Of a stretch of 64,000 nt of DNA, positions 28,055 to 36,721 are shown in pieces (the stretch's first letter is position 1; every line of letters starts with the position of its first letter). A program made the position numbers and the translations under genes. The DNA is from CAXSBR01 sp964236495 (lineage in GTDB: Bacteria > Actinomycetota > Actinomycetes > Mycobacteriales > Jatrophihabitantaceae). The stretch lies in contig CAXSBR010000006.1 of NCBI GenBank assembly GCA_964236495.1, positions 98,886-162,885 of the forward strand, read 5' to 3'. The notes below the pieces were generated by a model, which worked only from the letters and a program-made list of their open reading frames with translations, was not told the DNA's origin and did no database searches.

Positions 28055-28957
28055 ATGGACATGACGCAACTGGAGCAGATCCGCTCCGGGCACGGCTTCT
28101 TCGCCGCTCTCGACCAGAGCGGCGGCAGCACCCCGAAAGCGCTCGCCGAGTACGGCATTGCCGAGAGCCGCTACAACTCCCAGGACGAGATGTTCGACCT
28201 CGTCCACGCGATGCGCACCCGGATCGTCACCAGCCCCGCCTTCACCGGCTCGCGCATCCTGGCCGCCATCCTGTTCGAGCAGACGATGGAGCGCGACGTG
28301 CAGGGCGTCCCCACTGCGCAGTACCTCTGGGCCGACAAGCAGGTCGTTCCGTTCCTCAAGGTGGACAAGGGGCTTGCCGACGAGCAGCACGGTGTGCAGC
28401 TCATGAAACCCATCGACACCCTCGACGACCTGCTCGGGCGAGCCAACCAGCATCGGATCTTCGGCACCAAGATGCGCTCGGTCATCAAGGATGCCGACGC
28501 CGGTGCAGTGAAGGCGGTGGTCGACCAGCAGTTCGAGTACGCGGCCCAGATTTCGGCGGCCGGTCTGGTTCCCATCGTCGAGCCCGAAGTGAGCATCGAC
28601 AGCCCGTCAAAGGCCGGGGCCGAGACGCAATTGCACGAGGCGTTGCAGACGCACATCGACGCACTGCCCGACGATGCAACCGTGATGGTCAAGCTGACGA
28701 TTCCGACGCAGCCCGGCCTCTACGCCGATCTTGCCGCCGATTCCCGGGTCCTTCAGGTGCTGGCCCTGTCCGGCGGCTACGGCCGCGACCAGGCCTGCGA
28801 GTTGCTGGCGAAGGACCCGATCATGATCGCAAGCTTCTCGCGGGCATTGCTGGAGGGCCTGTCCGACGAACAGACCGATGAGCAGTTCGACGCCCGGTTG
28901 CAGGCGTCGGTGCAACAGATCTGCACAGCCTCGGTAGACAAGTCTGCAAGTCGGTGA
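28055..28957 (+). CDS. Class I fructose-bisphosphate aldolase
   Basis: A 300-residue Schiff-base aldolase. Motifs are FFAALDQSGGSTPKAL (substrate-binding), FLKVDKGL, IKDADAGAVKAVVDQQFEYA, VPIVEPEVSID and TVMVKLTIPT (with the likely Schiff-base Lys), plus LSGGYGRDQA. It fits the bacterial class I FBA family, about 295-300 residues, which cleaves fructose 1,6-bisphosphate. I chose ATG at 28055, 9 nt after GGGAGG; ATG at 28046 is too close to that site and 28061 is another option. It is distinct from the class II aldolase at 9643, so this organism has both types. Confidence 0.92.
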   Translation: MDMTQLEQIRSGHGFFAALDQSGGSTPKALAEYGIAESRYNSQDEMFDLVHAMRTRIVTSPAFTGSRILAAILFEQTMERDVQGVPTAQYLWADKQVVPFLKVDKGLADEQHGVQLMKPIDTLDDLLGRANQHRIFGTKMRSVIKDADAGAVKAVVDQQFEYAAQISAAGLVPIVEPEVSIDSPSKAGAETQLHEALQTHIDALPDDATVMVKLTIPTQPGLYADLAADSRVLQVLALSGGYGRDQACELLAKDPIMIASFSRALLEGLSDEQTDEQFDARLQASVQQICTASVDKSASR

Positions 28958-29020
28958 AGGAAGGCCGCTGACGACAAGTTCTTGATGGCCGGCCGCTGAC
29001 CAGGCCCCGCATTGGCACGT

Positions 29021-29416
29021 TCAGTAGCTGTCGCCGGTTCGCCAGGGCATCTGCTGCAGGGTCATCGTGTTGCCGTCGGGATCGGCGAACCCCGCGTACA
29101 GGACGCCACCGCCCACGTCCTGGACGCGCCCGACGTCAACACCGCGATCGATCAGCTCACGCCGAGATGCTTCGATGTCGGCGACAACCAGGTGCAGCCC
29201 TCGAATGCTGCCCGCAGTCATGTCCGCGATCTCGGGTAGGCCGGTGCTCAGCAGGATCGAGCAGGCCGACCCTGGCGGGGTCAGTTGGACGATGCGCACG
29301 GTGTCGCTGACCGCCATGTCGACGTCGACGGCAAAGCCGATCTGATCGACGTAGAAGGCCTTGGCCCGATCCACGTTCTCCACGGGCACGGGCACGAGTT
29401 CCAGCTTCATGTTCAC
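29021..29416 (-). CDS. VOC-superfamily (glyoxalase-like) protein
   Basis: A 131-residue protein of two beta-alpha-beta-beta-beta modules. It shows VENVDRAKAFYVDQIGFAVDVD, a typical first module, and GGVLYAGFADPDGNTMTLQQ, a typical second module with FADPDGN. The start is GTG at 29416 with GGAG upstream; ATG at 29410 is an alternative. The function is not predictable: the family includes glyoxalases, bleomycin resistance proteins and dioxygenases. It lies in a leftward cluster with the SRPBCC/ArsR pair but 51 nt away from it. Confidence 0.88.
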   Translation of the reverse strand: MNMKLELVPVPVENVDRAKAFYVDQIGFAVDVDMAVSDTVRIVQLTPPGSACSILLSTGLPEIADMTAGSIRGLHLVVADIEASRRELIDRGVDVGRVQDVGGGVLYAGFADPDGNTMTLQQMPWRTGDSY

Positions 29417-29467
29417 GGCGTCTCCAGGTCCAGCGTCTTCAGTGTGGGAAAGGGTTCGGCAATCGGT

Positions 29468-29965
29468 CTACGGTCGGGTCATCGTGGTCAGTAGCGTGTC
29501 GAGCTTGTCGAAGCCCTCGCGCACGCCGGAGTCCATGCCGCTGGACAGGATGGAATTGCGGAGGTCCAGCGAATGCACAACCGACACCATCGTCGCCCTG
29601 GTAAGCCCACCTAGGAGCGGCTCGAGGGTGAGGATGTCCAGGCTCAGGCCGTCGGGCGCGCCGTCGAACGCAAAGGTCTGTACCAGCCGTTGGTTCGGAC
29701 GGAGCTCATGAAACGAGCCGTAGAAGCCGGCGATCCGCTCGTCACCACGCCAGGCGGTGTAGCGCCAGCCGCCGCCGGTGCGGGCATCCCAGTGCTCGAT
29801 CCGAGTCTCGATGCTGCGCGGACCGACCCATTGTGCGAACAATTCGGCGTCGGTCCACGCCCGGAACAGCGTGGCTGGTTCGGCGTCGAAGTCGCGCACG
29901 ATCGTGATCGTGGGCTGGTCGACCGGAGCGCTGATCTCGGTATCGTGATGCGCCGGAACGCTCAT
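29468..29965 (-). CDS. SRPBCC (AHSA1-like) protein
   Basis: A 165-residue START-like domain. It begins TITIVRDFDAEPATLFRAWTDAELFAQWVGP, the AHSA1 opening in which the protein binds hydrophobic ligands, and contains GGWRYTAWRGD, YGSFHELRPNQRLVQTF and GMDSGVREGFDKLDTLL. The gene overlaps its ArsR partner by 4 nt (ATGA). Such ArsR/SRPBCC pairs are common in Actinobacteria. No ligand is known. Confidence 0.92.
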   Translation of the reverse strand: MSVPAHHDTEISAPVDQPTITIVRDFDAEPATLFRAWTDAELFAQWVGPRSIETRIEHWDARTGGGWRYTAWRGDERIAGFYGSFHELRPNQRLVQTFAFDGAPDGLSLDILTLEPLLGGLTRATMVSVVHSLDLRNSILSSGMDSGVREGFDKLDTLLTTMTRP

Positions 29966-30324
29966 GATGCCGCTGCTCCTCGCGTCGAAGTTTCGACCTT
30001 CGCCGGGTCGTCCATGGCCGCCAACACCGCATCCAGGCGACTGAACCGCTCCTCAGCTGTTCTGCGGTACCGCTCGATCCACTTCGTCATCAGATCGAAC
30101 ACCTCGGGCTGCAGATGGCTGGGCCGGCGCTGGGCATCGCGGCCCCGGCTCACCAGTCCGGCTTCCTCAAGCACCTTGAGATGTTTGGAGACGGCCTGAA
30201 TGCTGACCGGGTACGGAGCAGCCAGCTCGCCGACGGTGGCATCGTCGATGGCAAGTCGGGCCACCATGTCGCGACGGGTGGGATCGGCGAGCGCTGCGAA
30301 GATCCGAGAGAGCTGATCAGCCAT
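29962..30324 (-). CDS. ArsR-family transcriptional regulator
   Basis: A 120-residue winged HTH regulator: LSRIFAALADPTRRDMVARLAIDDATVGELAAPYPVSIQAVSKHLKVLEEAGLVSR (shown in parts: ALADPTRRDM and SKHLKVLEEAGL). The canonical metal-binding Cys residues are absent, which fits the SRPBCC-associated type. GAGGAGGCGTC lies before the ATG. Two similar inverted repeats upstream are its likely operators. Confidence 0.93.
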   Translation of the reverse strand: MADQLSRIFAALADPTRRDMVARLAIDDATVGELAAPYPVSIQAVSKHLKVLEEAGLVSRGRDAQRRPSHLQPEVFDLMTKWIERYRRTAEERFSRLDAVLAAMDDPAKVETSTRGAAAS

Positions 30325-30334
30325 GACGCCTCCT

Positions 30335-30348
30335 CAACCGTTGGGTTG
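30335..30348. promoter_or_regulatory. ArsR operator candidate, copy 1
   Basis: CAACCGTTGGGTTG is an inverted repeat CAACC-N4-GGTTG. It lies 11 nt before the arsR-like ATG. Confidence 0.65.
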
Positions 30349-30377
30349 CAAACGCTAGACCGCAGCGGCGCAGTTGG

Positions 30378-30391
30378 CAACCGTTCAGTTG
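30378..30391. promoter_or_regulatory. ArsR operator candidate, copy 2
   Basis: CAACCGTTCAGTTG matches copy 1 at 12 of 14 positions. The two are 43 bp apart, about four helical turns. Confidence 0.6.
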
Positions 30392-30456
30392 AATAGCGTC
30401 GAGCTGCGGTGCCGACGAACCGGAGGCACCTGGCGGCGTCGGCGCTGGGCGAGCGG

Positions 30457-31731
30457 TCAGGAGGTCGCGACGAGTGCCGCCCAGGTGCTCACCAGCACCA
30501 GCGGAACGCCGCCCAGCCCGACAAGAGCGAAGCGGCCGGCGCTGATGTGCACGCCCCGGGCGCGGCATCGTTCCCGCCACAGAAGCGTCGCCAGCGACCC
30601 CCAGACGAGCACGAGCGGCCCGGCGTTGGTGCCCAGCAGAGCGGCGAGCAGCTGGGTGGTGTGCCCAGCCGGTACGGCCGGTTCGATCGCCAGGTAGGCC
30701 GGCAGATTGTTGACGGCGTTGCTCGCCACCGCCGCCGTAGCAGCCGTGCGGGCAGGAGAATGCCCGGCCAGCGAGGCGAGCAGGTCGGTGAGCCCGTGCC
30801 GGGCGACGGCGGTGACGGCGAGGAACAGGCCTTCGGTGAGAACGACGATCCGCCACGGCAGCAGCGACCACCGCAGCGCGGGCCGCTCGCGCACCGCGAA
30901 GACGGCCACCGCCGCGAGCGCGCACGGCATCGCCACGGCCCAGGGCGCGGCACCGGCGAGCACTCCGGGCGCCAACGCCACGCACGCCGCGGTGCAGATC
31001 CAGAAGGTCCACCGATCCGGCGCCGGCGTCAGGGCCGGCGTGTCATAGCGGCGGGCGAGGTCGCGCCGGTAGAGCACGCCCAGATAGGCGACGGTGACGA
31101 CGACGGCGACCACTTCCGGCAGCGCCATCCGAGCGGCGAACGTCAGCGTGGGCAGGTGCTCGCGCTGAAGGGCGAGCAGATTCGTCAGGTTCGACACCGG
31201 CAGCAGCAGGCTGGCAGTGTTGGCCAGCCACACCGCGAGCAGTGCGAAGGGCACCGGGCGCAGGTCCAGCTGATCGGCCACGCTGAGCACCACCGGCGTG
31301 AGCAGGACCGCGGTGGTGTCCAGGCTCATGCCGATCGTCGTCGCGCTGCCGAGCGCTGCTATCAGCAGGAACAGCGCAACGGTGGATCCGCGGCCAGCCC
31401 GGGCGCACCGTCGCGCTGCAGCGTCGAACACCCCGGCCCGATCGGACAGGGCAGCGAGCACCGTGATCGCGACCAGGAAGGCCATGATCGGCGCCCCGCG
31501 AGTGATGGCGACGTCGCGGGCGTCGGCCGGTGGCAGCCAGCCGGTAACGACCACCGCGAGTCCGGCCAGAGCTGCTACCGCCCACACCGCAACAGCATCC
31601 CAGGCGTCACGCTGCAACGGCCACGACTCCGTGCCCGCCTGGTCGCGCACGCCGACCGGGTCGACTCGTCGGCGCGGACTACTCACCACCCGCCGGATTG
31701 GTCGGAGCGACGAACAACCCTCGACCGACAA
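30457..31731 (-). CDS. ArsB/NhaD-type membrane transporter
   Basis: A 424-residue protein with about eleven membrane segments. It has ion-transporter superfamily features: GAPIMAFLVAITVLAALSDRAGVFD, SATTIGMSLDTTAVLLTPVVL with the conserved Thr-Thr, NTASLLLPVSNLTNLLAL, NAVNNLPAYLAI, and GTNAGPLVLVWGSLATLLW. These match ArsB-like arsenite or anion transporters of the SLC13/ArsB group. Despite the ArsR neighbour the pair is probably not arsenic resistance, because that ArsR lacks metal Cys. The first 40 residues look non-conserved, so a GTG start near 31686 or 31650 is possible. Confidence 0.85.
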   Translation of the reverse strand: MSVEGCSSLRPIRRVVSSPRRRVDPVGVRDQAGTESWPLQRDAWDAVAVWAVAALAGLAVVVTGWLPPADARDVAITRGAPIMAFLVAITVLAALSDRAGVFDAAARRCARAGRGSTVALFLLIAALGSATTIGMSLDTTAVLLTPVVLSVADQLDLRPVPFALLAVWLANTASLLLPVSNLTNLLALQREHLPTLTFAARMALPEVVAVVVTVAYLGVLYRRDLARRYDTPALTPAPDRWTFWICTAACVALAPGVLAGAAPWAVAMPCALAAVAVFAVRERPALRWSLLPWRIVVLTEGLFLAVTAVARHGLTDLLASLAGHSPARTAATAAVASNAVNNLPAYLAIEPAVPAGHTTQLLAALLGTNAGPLVLVWGSLATLLWRERCRARGVHISAGRFALVGLGGVPLVLVSTWAALVATS

Positions 31732-31772
31732 CCGGCAACCTTTCCTAATCGATTCAACGAACAGGAGATGCG

Positions 31773-33497
31773 ATGAGGCTTACCGGAACCGTCGTCGGAG
31801 TGTGTGCGCTCGCCGCCGTGCTCTCCAGCTGCAGCGGCAGCAGCAAGAGCTCCTCATCAGGCAGCACTGGCAGCTCAGCGAGCACTGGCAGCTCAGCGAG
31901 CACTGGCAGCTCAGCGAGCGCTGGCAGCTCCGACAGTGCGGGCGCCGCGGCCAGCAGCGCGGACACCTCCAGCATCGGCAACAGCCCGACCAGTTCCGGT
32001 GGAAAGGTAGTAGAGGGCGCTACGTTCTCGATGGCGCTGAGCGCCGATCCGGGCAATCTCGACCCACAAGCGTCGGTGTCGAGCACGGTCTTCCAGCTCA
32101 CCCAGTTCGCCTACGACAATGTGCTGAGTCAGAGCGCCAAGGGCGACGTGCAGTCGGGCCTGGCCAGCAAGTGGCGGGTCACCGGCAACAAGGTCGTGCT
32201 GACGGTCGCCAAGGGTGTCACCTGTTCTGACGGCGCCGCGTTCACGGCCGCCGACGTTGCCGCGAACATCAACTACGTGGCCGCGCCGAAGAACAAGAGC
32301 CCCTTCTTGGGCGCCTTTCTGCCGCCTGGCGTCAAGGCGACCGCCAACCGTACTGCGGGCACCGTCACGTTGATCTTGGCCAAGCCGGCGCCGTTCATCC
32401 TCAACGGCCTGGCAAGCCTGCCGATGGTATGTGCCAAGGGCATTGGGAACCGCAAGCTGCTGGCCCGTTCCACCGACGGCACCGGCCCGTACCAGCTCAC
32501 CGAAGCAGCTACCGGTGACCACTACACCTACACGAAGCGCTCCGGTTACACCTGGGGTCCCAACGGCGCTACCACCGCGACCCCCGGCCTGCCAGGCAAG
32601 ATCGTAACCAAGATCATTCCTAACGAGACGACCGCAGCGAATCTTCTGTTGTCCGGGGGCCTCAGCGCGGCCACTGTGCGGGGCGCAGACGCGCAGCGCC
32701 TCGCAGGAGCCCATCTCTTCTCGGCCGACGTCAATGCGATCAGCGGCGAGATGTGGTTCAACCACACCAAGGGACGCCCCGGTGCCGATCCCGCCGTCCG
32801 CCAGGCCATGACCAGCTCGGTCGACCTGGCTCAGCTGTCGAAGGTGCTGACCACGGGACGCGGCGGCTCAGGAACGGAGTTCGCCGCCTTCCCACCCACC
32901 TCGTGCCCTGGCAACTCGGTGGCTGCTGGACTGCCCGCATATGACCTCAACAAGGCGAAGCAGTTGCTCGACGCAGCCGGCTGGAAGGTCGGCAGCGGTG
33001 TAATTCGGTCCAAGAACGCAACGCCGCTGGCGGTGACGTTCGTGACCAACACTGCTCAAGGCGCGGCCGGTTCTGCTGCGGCAGAGCTGGCGTCGGCCGC
33101 CTGGAAGCAGCTCGGCATCCAGGTCACGCTCAAGCCCCAGGACGAGACAGCCATCACGAGCACGCTTTTCTCCACCGGCAACTGGGATGTCGTGTGGGAG
33201 GCGCTCAACGTCAGCAGCCCGGATCAGCTCGTGCCGTTCATGTCCGGCCCGCCCCCGGCCGGCGGTACCAACTTCGCCCACATCGCCAACCCCGCCTACA
33301 GCGCGCTGGTGAACAAGGCGTCGGCGCAGAACGGCAAGGCTGGTTGTGCTGACTGGTTGAACGCCGAGACTGCACTGGTGAAGGCGGCAGACGTCATCCC
33401 GTTCGCCAACCAGGTTGTCAATACCTTCGGTAATAAGGCCCAGTTCTCGATCACCAATGATCTTTCGCCCACCAGCATCCGCATGACGGCCGGCTGA
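31773..33497 (+). CDS. Peptide ABC transporter substrate-binding lipoprotein (family 5)
   Basis: A 574-residue DppA/OppA-type lipoprotein. The signal MRLTGTVVGVCALAAVLSSC puts the lipid Cys at position 20, and a Ser-rich linker follows with an 18-bp tandem repeat (TGSSAS). The family 5 fold is seen in ALSADPGNLDPQASVSSTVFQLTQFAYDNVL, the standard opening, and in GTGPYQL (peptide pocket) and AVRQAMTSSVDL-like DPAVRQAM. It delivers oligopeptides to the importer encoded behind. It is first in the operon to 44567. AGGAGATG precedes the ATG. Confidence 0.93.
   Translation: MRLTGTVVGVCALAAVLSSCSGSSKSSSSGSTGSSASTGSSASTGSSASAGSSDSAGAAASSADTSSIGNSPTSSGGKVVEGATFSMALSADPGNLDPQASVSSTVFQLTQFAYDNVLSQSAKGDVQSGLASKWRVTGNKVVLTVAKGVTCSDGAAFTAADVAANINYVAAPKNKSPFLGAFLPPGVKATANRTAGTVTLILAKPAPFILNGLASLPMVCAKGIGNRKLLARSTDGTGPYQLTEAATGDHYTYTKRSGYTWGPNGATTATPGLPGKIVTKIIPNETTAANLLLSGGLSAATVRGADAQRLAGAHLFSADVNAISGEMWFNHTKGRPGADPAVRQAMTSSVDLAQLSKVLTTGRGGSGTEFAAFPPTSCPGNSVAAGLPAYDLNKAKQLLDAAGWKVGSGVIRSKNATPLAVTFVTNTAQGAAGSAAAELASAAWKQLGIQVTLKPQDETAITSTLFSTGNWDVVWEALNVSSPDQLVPFMSGPPPAGGTNFAHIANPAYSALVNKASAQNGKAGCADWLNAETALVKAADVIPFANQVVNTFGNKAQFSITNDLSPTSIRMTAG
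31867..31930 (+). repeat. 18-bp tandem repeat, about 3.5 copies, in frame
   Basis: Unit ctggcagctcagcgagca occurs at 31867, 31885 and 31903, then a partial copy. It encodes the TGSSAS linker repeats of the lipoprotein. Confidence 0.95.
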
Positions 33498-33559
33498 GCG
33501 GACGGCGGCGGCCGGACGGACCGGTCATCACCGGCAACGGCGAACAAGAGGCGGCGGGC

Positions 33560-34555
33560 GTGACCAGTGTGGTGGCTGCTACACCCCGCTTCGTCGCGGG
33601 CCTCACCGACAACGCCTGGGTGCGGTTCGCGATCCGCCGGGTGAGCCAGCTGATCGTCTCGGTGTGGGTTCTGATGACGGCGTCGTTTCTGATGATTCAT
33701 CTGATTCCCGGTGACCCGGTTCGGGCGGCACTCGGGCTGACCGCGCCGACCAGCCTGGTCAAGGTGCGCCGGCAGGCGTTGGGGCTCGACGATCCGCTCT
33801 GGCGCCAGTACGTGCACTACCTGCACGGCGTATTCACCGGCAACCTGGGCACGTCGATGACGTCGCAGCTGCCGGTGTCCAGCGTGATCTCCGAGCGGCT
33901 ACCGGCCACGCTCGAGCTGGCGGTGTTGTCCTTCCTCCTCTCCATCGCGATCGCCGTGCCGGTCGGGGTGCTGATGGGCGTGTTCACCCGCAACGGGCGC
34001 GGCCGGCGCGGGGAGCTGGCGTTCACGTCGTCGAGCGTGGTGCTGGCCACCATCCCCGACTTCGTGTTGGGAGTGGCGCTGGTCTACGTGTTCGCCGTTC
34101 GGCTGGGCTGGTTTCCCGTCGCCCGGAAGTCCGACGCCGCTTCATTCGTGCTTCCGGTAGTGGCGCTGGCGATCGGGCCGGCAGCGGTCCTGGCCCGGAT
34201 CGTGCGGGTGGAGATGGCGACGGTGCTGCGTGCCGACTACGTGCGCACCGCCCGCGCCAAGCGCCTGCCCGCACCGATCATCTATCTGCGCCACGCGCTG
34301 CCCAACGCGTTGACGACGTCGATCACGCTGGGCGGCCTGCTACTCAGCTCCCTGGTCGCCGGAACAGTGCTGGTGGAGAACGTCTTCGCCTGGCCCGGCC
34401 TGGGCAGCACCATCGTGCAGTCGATCCTGGCCAAGGACTATCCGGTGGTGCAGGCGATCGTCCTCGTCTACGGCATCGGTGTGCTGGCCGTCAACCTGGC
34501 TGTCGACGTCGTGCTGGCGCTGCTGGATCCGCGTTCGACGATCCGAGAGAGCTGA
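33560..34555 (+). CDS. Peptide ABC transporter permease (DppB/OppB type)
   Basis: A 331-residue membrane permease, GTG start. It contains the Dpp/Opp motif SFLMIHLIPGDPVRAALG after TM1, and the later EAA-like segment DYVRTARAKRLPAPIIYLRHALPNA (shown in parts: DYVRTARAKRL). Six membrane segments are visible. It pairs with the permease half of the next gene. Confidence 0.93.
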   Translation: MTSVVAATPRFVAGLTDNAWVRFAIRRVSQLIVSVWVLMTASFLMIHLIPGDPVRAALGLTAPTSLVKVRRQALGLDDPLWRQYVHYLHGVFTGNLGTSMTSQLPVSSVISERLPATLELAVLSFLLSIAIAVPVGVLMGVFTRNGRGRRGELAFTSSSVVLATIPDFVLGVALVYVFAVRLGWFPVARKSDAASFVLPVVALAIGPAAVLARIVRVEMATVLRADYVRTARAKRLPAPIIYLRHALPNALTTSITLGGLLLSSLVAGTVLVENVFAWPGLGSTIVQSILAKDYPVVQAIVLVYGIGVLAVNLAVDVVLALLDPRSTIRES

Positions 34556-34558
34556 GCC

Positions 34559-36721
34559 ATGGCGAGCACCTCGATGTTGGGCAGTCCGCTGCTGGCCGAA
34601 CCTCACCCGGACGGCGCGGCGCCCGGACGCAGGCGAAGTGCGGCGGCGGCTCGCTGGCTGGCCGTGCTGCGCACTCCGGTCGGCGCCAGCGCAGGCCTGC
34701 TCCTCGCCGCGGTGCTGGTGCTCGCGGTGCTGGGGCCCGTGCTCTTCACCCATCGCGCAAACGTCATCGACACCAACAGCATCCTGGCCGGCCCGTCGGC
34801 CAAGCACTGGGTGGGAACCGACAATCTGGGCCGCGACCTGTTCTACCGGGTGTTGGTCGGCACCCGGCTGTCGATCGAGCTGGCACTACTGGCCACTGCC
34901 ATCGCCGTGGTGGCCGGAATGCTGCTGGGCACGGTGCCGGTTCTGTTCGGGCGGCGTGCCGGGCGGCTGGTAGGCGCGGCCGTCAACATCGCGGTGGCAT
35001 TTCCCGGGCTGCTGCTGGCGCTGTTCTTCGCCGTGATCTTCGGTGTCGGTGCCAAGGGCGCCGTGCTGGCCATCGGGTTCGCCGGTGCGCCGTCGTTCGC
35101 GCGGCTGTGCCAGACGCTGGTGGCAGGCATCGCCGAGCGCGACTTCGTTGCGGCCGCGCGGATCGCCGGGGTCGGGCGTTTTCGGCTGCTGATGCGCCAC
35201 GTGCTGCCCAACATCGGCGAACCGCTGATCGTGAACGCCACGATCGGCGCCGGCGGTGCGTTGCTCGCCTTCGCCGGGCTGTCCTTTCTGGGGCTGGGCG
35301 TGCAGGCGCCGTCCTACGACTGGGGCCGACTGCTCGGTGACGGGCTGAACGGCATCTACGTCCATCCCGCCGCCGCGCTCGCGCCCGGCGTCGCCGTAGT
35401 CGTCGCCGGGTTGGCGTTTAACCTGTTCGGCGAGGCGGTGGCCAAGGGAATCGGGCTGACGACGACGATCGGGGGTGCCTCGCTGGCCGGAGCGCTGGCC
35501 CGCTCGGGGACAGGCGCCGGACGCGACGACGGTGGGCGTACCGATGTTGCGTCGGATCCTGCGTCGGATTCTGCGTCGGATTCGGCCTCGAATCCTGAGT
35601 CCGACTCGGTGCTCGACGTCCGCGATCTCTCGGTCACCTTTCCCGGCGTTGCAGGGCGGCCGGTACGTCCCGTTCGCGGCGTCAGCTTCAGCGTCGGTCG
35701 GAGCGAGGCCATCGGCGTCGTCGGCGAGTCCGGCTCCGGCAAGTCGCTCACGGCGCTGGCGATCGCCCGGCTCGTCGAAGAACCGGGCCGAGTCGACGCG
35801 GCCCGGCTGAGCTTCCTGGGCACCGATCTGCGCACCGGTTCGGCGCGGGCGCACCGCCAGCTGCTGGGCACGTCGTTCGCGATGGTGTTCCAAGATCCGA
35901 TGACGTCGTTCAACCCGACCCGGCGCATCGGGCGCCAGCTCGCCGAGGTCGCCCAGCAGCACCAGGGCATGACCCGCAGTCAGGCGCTGGCTCGGGCCGT
36001 CGACCGGTTGCGGGTGGTGCGCGTTCCGGGCGCGCAGCGCCGTGCCCACCAGTACCCGCACGAGTTCTCCGGCGGCATGCGCCAGCGCGCCATGATCGCA
36101 ATGGGTGTGATGGGCAATCCGGCGCTCATCGTCGCCGACGAACCGACCACCGCGCTGGACGTCACCGTGCAGCGCCAGGTGCTCGACCTGCTGGGCTCCA
36201 TCCGTGCCGCCGACGGCGTTGCGATGCTGCTGATCAGCCACGATGTGACCGTCGTGCGGCAGGTGTGCGACCGGGTACTGGTCATGTACGCAGGGCGGAT
36301 CGTCGAGGATCTACCGTCGGTCGACCTGACGTCTGGCCACCATCCCTACACCCGGGCACTGGTCGCTGCCGTGCCGGACATGCACACCGACCTGGACCAG
36401 CCGCTCACGGTCATTCCGGGTCGCCCGGTAGACCCGGCGAACGTGCCACCGGGGTGTGCCTACGCCCCCCGCTGCCCGCTCGCCGACGACCACTGTCGCA
36501 GCGAGGATCCTGCCCTGATTGCAGACGGGCCCCGGCGCCGGGTTGCCTGCTGGCACTCCGACGAGGCTCCGGTAGCGGTCGCGATGGGCAAACGCACCAA
36601 CACTGTGCTCAACGCCAGCAGTGCCGTCGGTGGCAGCACTGCGCTCAACACCAGCACACCCCTCAACACCAGCACTGCTCTTGACACCAGCACTGCCATC
36701 GGCGCGCAGGGTCGACCATGA
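34559..36721 (+). CDS. Fused permease (DppC-like) and ATPase (DppD-like) of a peptide ABC importer
   Basis: A 720-residue fusion. Residues 1-310 are a DppC-like permease: HWVGTDNLGRDLFYRVLVG, the LSIELALL segment, DFVAAARIAGVGRFRLLMRHVLPN, and GLSFLGLG. A linker of about 310-350 contains a 12-bp tandem repeat (SDPASDSASDSAS). Residues 350-680 are a DppD-like ATPase with Walker A GESGSGKS (389-396), FQDPMTSFNP, FSGGMRQR, Walker B ALIVADEPTTALD and the oligopeptide C-terminal CAYAPRCPL with Cys. A repeat-rich C-terminal tail follows. Separate permease and ATPase genes are usual; fusions are known but less common. The stop overlaps the next ATG. Confidence 0.9.
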   Translation: MASTSMLGSPLLAEPHPDGAAPGRRRSAAAARWLAVLRTPVGASAGLLLAAVLVLAVLGPVLFTHRANVIDTNSILAGPSAKHWVGTDNLGRDLFYRVLVGTRLSIELALLATAIAVVAGMLLGTVPVLFGRRAGRLVGAAVNIAVAFPGLLLALFFAVIFGVGAKGAVLAIGFAGAPSFARLCQTLVAGIAERDFVAAARIAGVGRFRLLMRHVLPNIGEPLIVNATIGAGGALLAFAGLSFLGLGVQAPSYDWGRLLGDGLNGIYVHPAAALAPGVAVVVAGLAFNLFGEAVAKGIGLTTTIGGASLAGALARSGTGAGRDDGGRTDVASDPASDSASDSASNPESDSVLDVRDLSVTFPGVAGRPVRPVRGVSFSVGRSEAIGVVGESGSGKSLTALAIARLVEEPGRVDAARLSFLGTDLRTGSARAHRQLLGTSFAMVFQDPMTSFNPTRRIGRQLAEVAQQHQGMTRSQALARAVDRLRVVRVPGAQRRAHQYPHEFSGGMRQRAMIAMGVMGNPALIVADEPTTALDVTVQRQVLDLLGSIRAADGVAMLLISHDVTVVRQVCDRVLVMYAGRIVEDLPSVDLTSGHHPYTRALVAAVPDMHTDLDQPLTVIPGRPVDPANVPPGCAYAPRCPLADDHCRSEDPALIADGPRRRVACWHSDEAPVAVAMGKRTNTVLNASSAVGGSTALNTSTPLNTSTALDTSTAIGAQGRP
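35549..35596 (+). repeat. 12-bp tandem repeat in the permease-ATPase linker
   Basis: Four copies of gcgtcggatyct with small changes encode the Ser-Asp-Ala linker between the two domains of the fused transporter protein. Confidence 0.85.
36644..36697 (+). repeat. 18-bp tandem repeat in the fused protein's C-terminal tail
   Basis: Three copies (36644, 36662, 36680) of a unit near ctcaacaccagcactgct encode LNTSTP/LNTSTA/LDTSTA. Copies differ by a few bases. Confidence 0.85.

Noticed and set aside
26962..28881. A 639-codon plus-strand frame across the TetR/SDR/aldolase region
   Set aside because: It is Arg-rich shadow sequence crossing real gene boundaries; the TetR, SDR and aldolase frames are well supported.
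30457..31731. Arsenic resistance operon
   Set aside because: The ArsR protein lacks visible metal-binding Cys residues and its partner is SRPBCC, so naming arsenic is not supported.
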